Of a DNA stretch of 43,545 bases, positions 27,298 to 36,245 are shown one piece after another. Numbering within the stretch: the stretch's first letter is position 1; the number at the start of each line of letters is the position of its first letter. Under the pieces are notes generated by a model, which did not search any database, was not told the DNA's origin, and worked only from the letters and a program-made list of their open reading frames with translations. This DNA comes from an uncultured Bacteroidales bacterium (GTDB lineage Bacteria > Bacteroidota > Bacteroidia > Bacteroidales > Tenuifilaceae). The stretch covers positions 1-43,545 of the forward strand of contig CALBBQ010000018.1 of assembly GCA_937926785.1 (NCBI GenBank), read 5' to 3'. A program made the position numbers and the translations under genes.

Positions 27298-27328
27298 TTG
27301 ACATAGCTAAGTCATATCTCTATCTTTC
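27298..27328 (+). promoter_or_regulatory. Promoter candidate of the PPDK_N fusion gene
   Basis: TTGACA (27298-27303), 17 bases, then TATCTTTC (27321-27328), one mismatch from TAnnTTTG. The ATG is 36 bases further on. Confidence 0.5.
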
Positions 27329-27364
27329 AATGTTCGAAAAGTAGAGCAAGTAAAGCCAATTCGT

Positions 27365-30300
27365 ATGGAAACAAAACCAAACCCCGAGGAGTTTTACCGG
27401 TTACTGGCCCAAAGCAAGGAAAGGCTGAAGGAACTGGCTGCTATCAACAACGTGGTGAATATCATAAAGGAAAATAAACCAATTCCTGAAACACTACATC
27501 AGTTTTGCCTTATCATTCCCGAAGCCTGGCAATACCCAGAATATACGGTTGCACGGGTAAAGTACGGACAGTACGAGTTTCAAACCATAGGTTTTAAGGA
27601 AACTCCCTGGTGCCAACGCCAGGGTTTTGAAACCATAGATGGTATTTTTGGTGCAATAGAAGTATTCTACACAAAACAATTCCCTGATGAATTTGAGGGT
27701 CCATTCTTAAAGGAAGAACGAGACCTTCTGAATACCCTTGCTAACATACTTTCCGGATACATAAACAGCATCAAGGGCCGCGATGCCATTAAGGAAAAGG
27801 TAATTCCAAAACGCAAACCCGAACCATTAGAGACCCAAAGCAAAAAACTACTGCAACGATTCATTAACCAGCACAACGCCGATAGGGATATTTATCACGA
27901 CCTGATGCCGTTTAAGGTGCAGGAAATACTTTTAGTTGCAACGCTATACGATGCCTACAGCATCGAACGGGAAGACCGATTGACCGATAACATCCTGGGC
28001 GAGTACTCCAAACTCAGCCTTTCAAGCGTTCCCAGAATTACTGGTGTATCAACCCTTGACGAAGCGCTTGAAAAGCTTGAGGAACGCTACTTCAACCTGA
28101 TCATCATCATGATGGGTGCCGATACGGTAACCCCTTTGCGGATGGCTGCCCGCATAAAAGGAGAATATAAGCACATCCCCTTATACCTGCTGGTTAACAA
28201 CAGCTACATCGTAAATGAGATTGAGAAAAATCCTAAGCTGATCGAAGGAGTGGACCGAATTTTTGTATGGAACGGAGAGCCCAAGATCTTCTTCTCCATG
28301 ATAAAGCTGCTGGAGGATAGAGTAAACATTGAGAACGACACCCGTGTGGCGCTCACGCGCGTTATTCTTTTAGTTGAGGACTCGCCAAAGTACTACTCCC
28401 GGTACCTACCCCTTTTATACGGATCGGTATTGGACCAAACCAAACGGGTTATTGAGGATGTTAGCACCGACGACCTTTACAAGGTACTTCGGATTCGAAT
28501 TCGTCCTAAAATTCTATTGGCCGGAACCTACGAGGAAGCCATTGAGCTGTTCGACAGGTATAAGAACTTCATGCTCTGCATGATATCCGATGTCAAATTC
28601 TACCGTGGCGAAAAGCTCGATGAGAATGCCGGGGTTCAGCTGGTTGAGCACGTTCGAAGGCAGCTACCTAACCTGCCGGTTATACTTCAATCGTTCGAAA
28701 AATCGAACGAAGCCATCGCACACAGGTTAAAGGTTGCCTTTCTCGATAAGAATTCGGAAAGCCTGATGAACGACATCAAAAACTTTCTGAGCAACTACCT
28801 GGGGTTTGGCGATTTTGTGTTTAAAGACGAAAACGGGAACCCCATTGCCATAGCTGCCACCATGGAGGAGTTTGAACGTGCGCTACGCATCATTCCCGAT
28901 GAGAGCCTGCTTTACCATGCTCAGAAGAACCACTTCTCCATGTGGCTGGCAGCCCGTGGCGAAATTCAGGTGGCAAGAATCATTCACCCTTCTAAGATTG
29001 ACGATTTCTCTGGCCCAGCTGAAATTAGGGAATACTTACTAACCACCCTAAAAAAATACCGGCAGGAAAAGCGCCGTGGAAAAATTGTGGGTTTTGACAC
29101 AAACTGGGAGGTTGACGAAAGCAACATTGTTAGCCTTGCCGATGGCTCGTTTGGCGGCAAGGGGCGTGGGCTATCATTCATCAACACCCTACTGTACACG
29201 TTCGACATTTCTCAGTACACTCCAAATATCAATCTGCGTACCCCACGCACATCCATCATCGGGACCAACGAGTTTGAATGCTTTATGGTTCGGAATGGCT
29301 TGTACGAAAAGGTTTTCACATGTAAAAACTACGAAGAGTTACAGCAACAGTTCGTTAAAGCCGAACTATCGGACCAACTTAAACTTCGGCTCGATAGATT
29401 GCTTCAAATCTACCACCGCCCGCTTGCGGTTCGTTCATCGGGCATGCTGGAAGATTCCATCATGCAACCCTTTGCCGGGATTTTTGAAACCTACCTGATA
29501 CCAAACGCACACCACGATAGGGGGGTTAGGCTACAACGCCTGATGACCGCCATTAAACTCGTTTACGCCTCAGTATTCTCTCCAACAGCTAAGGCATACA
29601 TTAAAGCCATGAACTTAAGAGTAGAGGATGAGAAAATGGCTGTGATTGTGCAGGAGGTGGTTGGTAACCGTTACGAACATTACTACTACCCTCACGTTAG
29701 CGGGGTAGCACAGTCGCATAACTACTACCCTTTCGGGCACATCAACCCCGACGATGGTTTTGCAAACATAGCCATTGGGCTGGGAAAGCACGTGGTAGAG
29801 GGTGGCCGTTCATACCGGTTCTGTCCAAAGTATCCCACGTTGATAAACTACACACTGGAAGATCTGATTAAAAACTCACAGGTCGATTTTTTAGCCGTGG
29901 ATCTGAGCAAGCTCGACTACGACTTACTAACTGGGGACGAGGCTGGTCTCGCCCGTTTAGATCTCTCCGATGCTGAGCGTCACGGAAACCTGAAACACTG
30001 TGCATCGGTTTACAGCTCAGAAAACTCCAGCCTGATTCCCGGTGTTTCCCAACCCGGCCCAAGGGTAGTTAACTTTGCAAATATTTTAAAATATAACTAC
30101 ATTCCTCTATCCCAAACCATTGATGTGATACTTGACATTGTAGAGGAAGCTCTGGGAGCACCCTGTGAGATAGAGTTTGCTGTTGACCTTAACAAGGACG
30201 CCAATTACCGTTCGTCGTTTTTCCTTCTCCAAATTAAACCACTTATGGCCAGCGCCCAGGAGTACAGGCTTGACCCGGAGAGCATTAACCCTGCCGAAAT

Positions 30301-30805
30301 CATTCTGCTCTCGAACAACGCAATGGGGAACGGCCACATCACCAACATCGAAGATGTGGTGTACATCCGCCGCGATGCTTTTAATAAGGCCATGACCATT
30401 GAAATGGCTCAGGAAGTTGATGCACTTAACACACTACTAGAAGACCAAGGCCGGCAATACGTACTTATTGGCCCCGGCCGCTGGGGTACCCGCGACAGAT
30501 GGATAGGCATTCCGGTAACCTGGCCACAGATTTGCAATGCAAAGGTGATTGTAGAAACCAGCTTTGAGGACTTTCCTCTGGATGCTTCGTACGGTTCGCA
30601 CTTCTTCCACAATGTCATTTCCATGAACGTTGGCTACTGCTCCATCCCTAACGCAGATCCATTCGCCCGAATTTCGTGGGATATCCTTGAAAGTTTGCCT
30701 GCCGAAAACGAAACCCGCTTCTTCAGGCATGTGCGCTTCACAAAACCCCTGGACATAAGAATGGATGGAACCCAACGGCTGATTGCCATAACATTCAGGG
30801 GTTAG
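27365..30805 (+). CDS. GAF - receiver - PEP/pyruvate-binding (PPDK_N) fusion protein
   Basis: This is a 1,146-residue soluble protein. Residues about 10-140 look like a GAF domain. About 184-315 is a degenerate receiver-like segment (no clear phospho-Asp). About 331-470 is a receiver with acidic pair E338/D339, phospho-Asp candidate D409 (MISDVKF) and Lys462 (FLDKN). From about 590 comes a PEP synthase-type ATP-grasp domain: FGGKGRGLSFI, PLAVRSSGMLEDS, MAVIVQEVVGNRY, then LIGPGRWGTRDRWIGIPV. The swivel domain with the phospho-His and the PEP-binding TIM barrel of PPS/PPDK are absent, so normal PEP synthesis is unlikely. Bacteroidota have similar uncharacterised proteins. The C-terminal part may be a kinase-like or regulatory phosphotransfer domain controlled by the N-terminal sensors. 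Confidence 0.8.
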   Translation: METKPNPEEFYRLLAQSKERLKELAAINNVVNIIKENKPIPETLHQFCLIIPEAWQYPEYTVARVKYGQYEFQTIGFKETPWCQRQGFETIDGIFGAIEVFYTKQFPDEFEGPFLKEERDLLNTLANILSGYINSIKGRDAIKEKVIPKRKPEPLETQSKKLLQRFINQHNADRDIYHDLMPFKVQEILLVATLYDAYSIEREDRLTDNILGEYSKLSLSSVPRITGVSTLDEALEKLEERYFNLIIIMMGADTVTPLRMAARIKGEYKHIPLYLLVNNSYIVNEIEKNPKLIEGVDRIFVWNGEPKIFFSMIKLLEDRVNIENDTRVALTRVILLVEDSPKYYSRYLPLLYGSVLDQTKRVIEDVSTDDLYKVLRIRIRPKILLAGTYEEAIELFDRYKNFMLCMISDVKFYRGEKLDENAGVQLVEHVRRQLPNLPVILQSFEKSNEAIAHRLKVAFLDKNSESLMNDIKNFLSNYLGFGDFVFKDENGNPIAIAATMEEFERALRIIPDESLLYHAQKNHFSMWLAARGEIQVARIIHPSKIDDFSGPAEIREYLLTTLKKYRQEKRRGKIVGFDTNWEVDESNIVSLADGSFGGKGRGLSFINTLLYTFDISQYTPNINLRTPRTSIIGTNEFECFMVRNGLYEKVFTCKNYEELQQQFVKAELSDQLKLRLDRLLQIYHRPLAVRSSGMLEDSIMQPFAGIFETYLIPNAHHDRGVRLQRLMTAIKLVYASVFSPTAKAYIKAMNLRVEDEKMAVIVQEVVGNRYEHYYYPHVSGVAQSHNYYPFGHINPDDGFANIAIGLGKHVVEGGRSYRFCPKYPTLINYTLEDLIKNSQVDFLAVDLSKLDYDLLTGDEAGLARLDLSDAERHGNLKHCASVYSSENSSLIPGVSQPGPRVVNFANILKYNYIPLSQTIDVILDIVEEALGAPCEIEFAVDLNKDANYRSSFFLLQIKPLMASAQEYRLDPESINPAEIILLSNNAMGNGHITNIEDVVYIRRDAFNKAMTIEMAQEVDALNTLLEDQGRQYVLIGPGRWGTRDRWIGIPVTWPQICNAKVIVETSFEDFPLDASYGSHFFHNVISMNVGYCSIPNADPFARISWDILESLPAENETRFFRHVRFTKPLDIRMDGTQRLIAITFRG

Positions 30806-30894
30806 CAGGCAACAGTTCGGGTTTTGCACCGCCCCAACTAAACACACATCAAGATAGGCAAAAGGTTGTTTAACAGTTTTCCTTTCGCTAACTG

Positions 30895-30921
30895 TTTGCT
30901 AATACATATTAGTTATATTTG
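30895..30921 (+). promoter_or_regulatory. Promoter of the subtilase gene with palindromic spacer
   Basis: TTTG (30895-30898) and TATATTTG (30914-30921, perfect TAnnTTTG) with 15 bases between. The spacer contains the palindrome CTAATA-CA-TATTAG (30899-30912). The GTG at 30921 falls on the -7 box, which supports the ATG at 30960 as the start. Confidence 0.5.
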
Positions 30922-30959
30922 TGCTAAACAACTATTTAACCGACATAAAGTTAACCGTC

Positions 30960-32465
30960 ATGAAACAATTTAACGTACTCATCATTTCGCTTTTAGTTCT
31001 TTTGGGGTCATGCTCAAAGAACGACGAACCTGACAAGGCTTTACCCGACAAACCCATTTCCGTTGAACCGCTTACGCCCAGAGAAATCAATGCAATCATT
31101 GACAAAAGCCTTAGAACCAAAGGTAGCTTCGAATGGAAAGACGTTGACCCCTATGTTATATGGAGTGCTCTGCAGCACGGGCAAAACATCCTAACCGTAG
31201 GTTATTCTGAAACCCCCTTTTCAGAAGTGAAAGACGCCAAAACACTTGATGCAAAGGAACAAATACTTGAAATTGTTGAAAGCATCGAGAGCGATGGGGT
31301 AAACGATGCCAAAAGTCAGGAAAAGATTATCGTTTATGAACCTAAAATCATCAACTACGTTGACATTATAGTTACAAAACTGGAAACGGTAGAGGCGCTC
31401 AAACACAATAAAAGTGTTCGATACCTGGAACCAACGGGTTACAGGTATTTTGCCCACGAAACCATGGTTAAAAGCTCATCGGGGTGCGATAAATCCGGTA
31501 GCACCATTAATCCTAACGATTTTAGCACATTTGCGCCAAACAGTCAGGTTTCGTGGACATACTTTAAGCACAATATTCCACAGGCATGGGAGTACAGCAC
31601 TGGACAAGGAATCACTGTAGGGCTTATTGATACGGGGATCTCACCCGATCAGCCACTTTTGGGTAGTAATTTTAACCAGGGCTACTCATCGGGGAGATTC
31701 ATTCAGAAATACGGAACCTATGTTAACTCCATTTGGCCATGGGAAACAAAAACCGATGGGCCCAACGATCAGTGCGGACATGGAACACTCATGGGTGCCA
31801 CCATTGCCAGTCCCCGAAATAGTGTGAACATGCCTGCCGGTGTGGCATACAACTGCAACCTTGTTGCCTATAGGGCAACCGGCGATGTGGTTATCGATGG
31901 CTACCACGAAAAGCGAGGGGTGGCTCAGGCGCTTACCGAACTTGCCAACAGAAACGATGTTCGCATTATCTCCATGTCAATCGGCCATATTTTTTCGGCT
32001 AGCAATGTTAGCGATGCCATCAAGTATGCCTACTCCAAGGGCAAAATGCTAATTGCTGCCGGAGGCACATCGACCACCTTTACCAATTGGGCAGGCGTTA
32101 TTTTCCCTGCTAACATGGAAGAAACCATTGCCGTTACCGGAATTACCGATGGCGCCGGCTACACCGAATGCGCTGTGTGCCATAAGGGCAGCAAAATTGA
32201 TTTTACTGTAATAATGCAGCGTGCAAGCGATAGCGACAGAACATCGGTTTGTTTGGGCTACTACAATAACGACCGTTCTTACGTTGGTGGCTCGTCGGTT
32301 TCAACCGCTACCACTGCGGGTATTGCTGCCCTGATTTGGGCAAAGAATCCAACTTGGACCCGCCAACAGGTTCTTGACAAGATGAAGCAATCGGCATCGT
32401 TATACCCCAACCGCCACCCCGATTTTGGCTGGGGTTCTATAAATGCCCTGGCAGCCGTTCAGTAG
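30960..32465 (+). CDS. Subtilisin-like (S8) serine protease lipoprotein
   Basis: This is a 501-residue protein. The signal peptide ends in a lipobox (LLGSC), and the mature start CSKNDEPDK is acidic like Bacteroidota surface-export signals. A propeptide-like region (about 40-170) precedes the S8 domain. The catalytic residues are visible: Asp about 224 (GLIDTGIS), His about 274 (CGHGTLMG) and Ser about 445 (GGSSVSTATTAG). The MATP part of the usual Ser motif is changed to VSTA, which is tolerated in the family. The gene is monocistronic with its own promoter and terminator. It is likely to cleave extracellular or surface proteins and complements the dipeptidyl-peptidase encoded at 4,476 in a proteolytic lifestyle. 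Confidence 0.9.
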   Translation: MKQFNVLIISLLVLLGSCSKNDEPDKALPDKPISVEPLTPREINAIIDKSLRTKGSFEWKDVDPYVIWSALQHGQNILTVGYSETPFSEVKDAKTLDAKEQILEIVESIESDGVNDAKSQEKIIVYEPKIINYVDIIVTKLETVEALKHNKSVRYLEPTGYRYFAHETMVKSSSGCDKSGSTINPNDFSTFAPNSQVSWTYFKHNIPQAWEYSTGQGITVGLIDTGISPDQPLLGSNFNQGYSSGRFIQKYGTYVNSIWPWETKTDGPNDQCGHGTLMGATIASPRNSVNMPAGVAYNCNLVAYRATGDVVIDGYHEKRGVAQALTELANRNDVRIISMSIGHIFSASNVSDAIKYAYSKGKMLIAAGGTSTTFTNWAGVIFPANMEETIAVTGITDGAGYTECAVCHKGSKIDFTVIMQRASDSDRTSVCLGYYNNDRSYVGGSSVSTATTAGIAALIWAKNPTWTRQQVLDKMKQSASLYPNRHPDFGWGSINALAAVQ

Positions 32466-32476
32466 CCAATAGCAAC

Positions 32477-32500
32477 AAAAAGCCCCGAAAGGGGCTTTTT
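32477..32500. terminator. Bidirectional rho-independent terminator
   Basis: AGCCCC (32481-32486), GAAA loop, GGGGCT (32491-32496), with A-run before and T-run after. It is shared by the convergent subtilase and TonB-receptor genes. Confidence 0.88.
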
Positions 32501-32505
32501 TATCA

Positions 32506-34914
32506 TCATTTTACCTGATTTCCCAACTTAAATCCAAGGTATATGGCTCGTGGTGATGTGGGCCCGTATATGTACGATGGGTCGCGATCGATACCCAAAT
32601 CGAAATCCTTTTGGTATGAGTTAAGTAGATTTTTCACCCCACCAAAGAATTGCAGTGTTTTTCCGCCCATTTTTATGTTGTAGGAAAGTTTAATGCCCAA
32701 ATCGTAGAAATTGGGTGTTTTCCTAAGTTCCCCGGTTTGGGGGTCGGTGTTGGGGCCAAAGTAGGGTGCAAGCATTGTACCGGTGTAGGTGGCATTTGCC
32801 GATAGGCAGAATGCATAGGCAAAATCCCAGTCCATAATAAGGTAACCATAGCGGTTTGGGGTGCGGAAGAACCGTTTTTCATTGAATCCCTGCGGGGCAT
32901 CGTAGTGCGATGATTGAACGGTAAGACCACCCGTAAGTGCAAAGTCCTGAAGTGTTTTGAATTTAAGCTCAACATTAAGGCCCTTAACGGTTGCTCCTTC
33001 CGTTGCGTTGTGGCGGGTGTAAATAACCGTTCCGTTTTCGTCGGGTATGCCGATTTCGTTGACAAACGGATCCTGCAGGCGGGTGTAAAAAAGTTCGGTT
33101 AGGAATCCAAAGTAGTTGTTCCCAACGGGAATATTGGCATCGGCCGATGCCATGATGCTGTGGCTGGTTTCCTGCTTAAGGTTAGGATCGTTGCGGTTAA
33201 TAACCTGACGGGAGCCCGAGGTTTCCACATGCAGGTCTTCGTCGAATATTTGAGGGGCACGGTATCCCTGTGAGTACGAAAGACGTGTTTGTAGCCAATT
33301 GGTAGCATTGTACATCAGGCTAATGCGCGGCACCATAACTATACCCCTTTTGTCGTTGTTATCGGGGTGAGCGTGGTCAATAACGGCATACTGCTCAACA
33401 CGTGCACCAACCGATGTTTTAAATCGACCTATACCCATATCGTGCTGCACAAAGGCACCATAGGTAAAAAGCGACTGATCCGATACCAGTGTGTTCCCCA
33501 CTTGTGGGAAATCGATGCTAATCGTATCGCCAGTAACGGGATCGGTATTGAAAATGGGTTTGGTTATATCGCGATAGGCCAATTTTTTATCGTTCAAACG
33601 GCTACCGGTAATTTCGGCACCTGCCGTAATGGTTGAGGCTCCGAGTATGGCCTTGTACTGAAGTCCGGTGTTAACGGTGATATCCCTTGACTGACCATAG
33701 TTGCTAAGCGACTGATTAGCTCCGTAATAGGAATCGCGATTGAGATATTGAGCCGAGGCGTAGGCTGAAAAAAGGTCGTACTGACGGACAAAGCGTTCAA
33801 AGGTAAGGGAGCCTGCCCGCATGTCGTGCTTAACAGCTTCGGCAATATCGCGCTCGTGCAGTGGGAGGTTTTGCTTATTACCCCCGTCGCGCTTCTCCTG
33901 TATCAAAAAGAAATCGACGGCAAGTTTAGAGCGTTCGCCTATTTTTTGCCATAAACGGGTTCCCATGCTAAGGTTGCTAAGCGGGGCAAGTTCAGAGTAG
34001 CCATCGCCATTGGCATCAAACATTTTTCGGTCGCGGGTAAACCCGTAAAGGGTGATGCCGGTTCGGTTATTATCGGCAATAAGAGTATTATTGAAGTTTG
34101 CCGAAAAATCACCTACGGGGCCGTTGCTGTTTTTAATTCCCCAGCCGGTGAGTGTGCCCGTTGAGCCCACTTCGTATGAATTTATCAGGGCATCTTTTAA
34201 AATGATATTTATGGTGCCGGCAATGGCATTGCTTCCGTAAAGAACCGACCCACCTCCGCGAACCACCTCGATTCGCTCTATCATGTTGGCGGGCAGCAAT
34301 TCCAGTCCATAAACCACGGCTAGCCCGCTGAAAATAGGGCGGCTGTTAATGAGAATCTGACTATACGGGCCCTCCATGCCATTCATCCGAACCTGGTTAA
34401 AGCCACAGTTCTGACAGTTGTTCTCGAGACGCATTCCCGGCATGAAATTCAGAGCCTCGCCAACCACTAACGATTGGGTTGAGCTAAAAAGGGCGGGTGC
34501 AATGGTGTTCACCATTACGGGTGCCTGGGTGCGCTTCATTAATCCCCTGTCGGCCGAAACCACCACTTCGTCCATGTTAAACGAATCTTCATCAATTATA
34601 ACCTCAACGTAACTCTTTTCGTTATCATGAACCTCTACTGAAACCTCTTTTGTTTTATACCCAATACCGCTAATAACCAGCGTGTAACGGCCGCTTTTCA
34701 GGTTGCAAAACGAAAAGTTTCCGGCAGCGTCGGTTACAACGCCCTGCGTTGTTCCCTTTACAACAACATTTACAAAGGGAACTTCTGAATTCTTTGACTT
34801 TACTGAGCCGGTTAGCTTACAAACACTATCATGGGTTGAGTTACCGGCAAAAAGCATTGAGGCGTAAGCAATAAGTATAAATAGAAGTATTAGGGATTTT
34901 AACTTGCTTGTCAT
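32506..34914 (-). CDS. TonB-dependent outer-membrane receptor
   Basis: This is an 802-residue protein. It has a signal peptide (ending LFAG), a CarboxypepD_reg-like domain (about 33-110; VVTDAAGNFSF), a plug (about 130-245) with the unusual NNCQNCGFNQVRMNGMEGP block and IERIEVVRGGGSVLYGSNAIAGTINII, then a beta-barrel ending GFKLGNQVK. The paired Cys in NCQNC of the plug is typical of a Bacteroidota subgroup that I associate with metal or metal-chelate uptake, but the substrate is not shown. The upstream gene on the same strand encodes a His-rich secreted peptide, which supports a metal link. No SusD partner is present, so glycan uptake is unlikely. Confidence 0.9.
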   Translation of the reverse strand: MTSKLKSLILLFILIAYASMLFAGNSTHDSVCKLTGSVKSKNSEVPFVNVVVKGTTQGVVTDAAGNFSFCNLKSGRYTLVISGIGYKTKEVSVEVHDNEKSYVEVIIDEDSFNMDEVVVSADRGLMKRTQAPVMVNTIAPALFSSTQSLVVGEALNFMPGMRLENNCQNCGFNQVRMNGMEGPYSQILINSRPIFSGLAVVYGLELLPANMIERIEVVRGGGSVLYGSNAIAGTINIILKDALINSYEVGSTGTLTGWGIKNSNGPVGDFSANFNNTLIADNNRTGITLYGFTRDRKMFDANGDGYSELAPLSNLSMGTRLWQKIGERSKLAVDFFLIQEKRDGGNKQNLPLHERDIAEAVKHDMRAGSLTFERFVRQYDLFSAYASAQYLNRDSYYGANQSLSNYGQSRDITVNTGLQYKAILGASTITAGAEITGSRLNDKKLAYRDITKPIFNTDPVTGDTISIDFPQVGNTLVSDQSLFTYGAFVQHDMGIGRFKTSVGARVEQYAVIDHAHPDNNDKRGIVMVPRISLMYNATNWLQTRLSYSQGYRAPQIFDEDLHVETSGSRQVINRNDPNLKQETSHSIMASADANIPVGNNYFGFLTELFYTRLQDPFVNEIGIPDENGTVIYTRHNATEGATVKGLNVELKFKTLQDFALTGGLTVQSSHYDAPQGFNEKRFFRTPNRYGYLIMDWDFAYAFCLSANATYTGTMLAPYFGPNTDPQTGELRKTPNFYDLGIKLSYNIKMGGKTLQFFGGVKNLLNSYQKDFDLGIDRDPSYIYGPTSPRAIYLGFKLGNQVK

Positions 34915-35028
34915 ATATTAGACTATTAATATTGTGAAAATCAACACAAACTACTGAAACCGTAAGGGTTTGGGTTGAGTGAAATAAAAATTTAAGAATG
35001 GTAAATGGATTGGAATATTTAATCCGGT

Positions 35029-35385
35029 TTAAACTATCGGAGGTGCCCGATTTGAATGGAGCGAAAAGTTGTCTGCTTCACAGTAGAAGCGGTATGGAGT
35101 AAAGAGATATTCAGAACAGGGAAAATTATTTCTGGGTAGTACAATGCCTGGAACCGATACATAAACCTTTCCGGAATCGGCCAAAACCCAGTCTAACGAA
35201 GAGTGATGATGGGTTTTAATTGGGTTGGAATCGGAAGAGGTGTTGTAGGGGTGGGCATGTTGAACCATTTGCCCGTAAACTATATGAGAGTGCAGGTAAA
35301 AGGATTGAACTGCCAGGTTTCCTATTAGTAATTGCAACAGGAGGGCTGTCAGCAGAATCTTTTTAATGTGTTTTGCACTCTTCAT
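35029..35385 (-). CDS. Small His-rich secreted protein upstream of the TonB receptor
   Basis: This is a 118-residue protein from the ATG at 35385 (MKSAKHIKK); an ATG five codons upstream is also possible. It has a signal peptide or anchor helix (about 8-26), then a His-rich segment with HSH, HAH and HHH clusters (YLHSHIVYGQMVQHAHPY and THHHSS), then a Pro- and aromatic-rich tail. His-x-His clusters suggest binding of Zn, Cu, Ni or Fe, or heme. It is probably co-transcribed with the TonB receptor 114 bases downstream, and may deliver or sense the metal. The family is not one I can name with certainty. Confidence 0.7.
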   Translation of the reverse strand: MKSAKHIKKILLTALLLQLLIGNLAVQSFYLHSHIVYGQMVQHAHPYNTSSDSNPIKTHHHSSLDWVLADSGKVYVSVPGIVLPRNNFPCSEYLFTPYRFYCEADNFSLHSNRAPPIV

Positions 35386-35404
35386 CGTTATCAATTTCAC
35401 GATA

Positions 35405-35412
35405 CAAAATTA
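35405..35412 (-). promoter_or_regulatory. -7 box of the His-rich/TonB operon
   Basis: On the minus strand TAATTTTG (plus CAAAATTA) matches TAnnTTTG exactly. Transcription would start near 35398, about 14 bases before the ATG at 35385. No clear TTTG -33 box is seen; the palindrome at 35432-35453 lies in that zone. Confidence 0.5.
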
Positions 35413-35431
35413 CATTAAACTTTGTTTGTAT

Positions 35432-35453
35432 AAATACCAACAAGTTGGTATTT
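35432..35453. promoter_or_regulatory. 22-bp perfect palindrome in the divergent promoter region
   Basis: AAATACCAAC-AA-GTTGGTATTT: two 10-base arms around a 2-base centre, close to midway between the divergent ATGs at 35385 and 35496. Its position over both promoters is that expected of an operator for a dimeric repressor or activator. The ACCAAC..GTTGGT core resembles TetR-type operators in general form, but the regulator is unknown and no regulator gene is adjacent. Confidence 0.65.
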
Positions 35454-35495
35454 TGCGTATCTTAGCAAAAATTGACAAGCCAAACTGGATAAGAC

Positions 35496-36074
35496 ATGGA
35501 AAAGAGCATCAAAGGAACCGAAACCGAAAAGAACCTGCTCAAAGCATTTGCAGGCGAATCGCAGGCCAAAAACCGCTACACCTTTTTTTCCAAAGTGGCA
35601 AAGGAGGAAGGGTACGAACAGATAGCTGAGCTATTCATGATTACCGCTACGCAGGAAGAGCAGCATGCCAAGCAGTTCTTCAAATTCCTCGAAGGGGGCA
35701 TGGTTGAGATAACGGCCAGCTACCCGGCCGGGGTAATAGGTAGCACCGCCGAAAATCTGAAGGCCGCCGCCATGGGCGAAAACGAGGAGTGGACAAGCCT
35801 CTACCCTACTTTTGCAGAAATAGCCGAAAAGGAAGGCTTCCCAAAAATTGCTACCGCCTTTAAGATGATTGCCAAGGTTGAAAAGGAACATGAGGAACGT
35901 TACCGTAAGCTGCTCGAAAGGGTTGAGAACGGCACTGTTTTCGAACGCGAAGAGGAAATTGAATGGGTTTGCCGCAAATGCGGGTACGTTCACAAAGGGA
36001 AAAAAGCGCTTAAGAATTGCCCCGTTTGCCATCACCCGCAAGCATACTTTGAGGAGAAAGCAAAAAACTACTAA
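35496..36074 (+). CDS. rbr: Rubrerythrin
   Basis: This is a 192-residue protein. A ferritin-like diiron domain (about 1-145) has [22 protein letters not shown] and [12 protein letters not shown], and a C-terminal rubredoxin domain has CRKCGY and CPVCHHPQ. Rubrerythrin reduces hydrogen peroxide to water in anaerobes using rubredoxin or NADH oxidoreductases. It is divergent from the His-rich/TonB genes with a shared palindrome, so it may be co-regulated with metal uptake, and is followed by a hairpin terminator. Confidence 0.94.
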   Translation: MEKSIKGTETEKNLLKAFAGESQAKNRYTFFSKVAKEEGYEQIAELFMITATQEEQHAKQFFKFLEGGMVEITASYPAGVIGSTAENLKAAAMGENEEWTSLYPTFAEIAEKEGFPKIATAFKMIAKVEKEHEERYRKLLERVENGTVFEREEEIEWVCRKCGYVHKGKKALKNCPVCHHPQAYFEEKAKNY

Positions 36075-36100
36075 CCCCATTCAGCTTGAATAGAACCAGA

Positions 36101-36130
36101 CAGCCGCAATTAAGTTGCGGCTGTTCCTTT
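36101..36130 (+). terminator. Terminator after rubrerythrin
   Basis: CAGCCGCAA (36101-36109) pairs with TTGCGGCTG (36115-36123), followed by TTCCTTTT. Confidence 0.7.
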
Positions 36131-36165
36131 TGGGCTGAATCCATTTTTATCCGTTCAGAGAAATA

Positions 36166-36194
36166 TTTGCGTTAAAAAAAAAGGCATAACTTTG
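36166..36194 (+). promoter_or_regulatory. Promoter of the response regulator gene
   Basis: TTTG (36166-36169), 17 bases, TAACTTTG (36187-36194): a perfect Bacteroidota pair. The possible start at 36192 falls on the -7 box, so the ATG at 36246 is the start. Confidence 0.7.
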
Positions 36195-36245
36195 CTGTAC
36201 AATTTTTTTTTAAGAACTAAACCCTTACAAACCTTTTTAAGCTGT

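Noticed and set aside
27365..30805. Annotating the fusion as PEP synthase (ppsA)
   Set aside because: The phospho-His swivel and PEP-binding domains are absent.
36192..36245. Upstream start for the response regulator
   Set aside because: It falls on the -7 promoter box, and the extra residues are not receiver-like.
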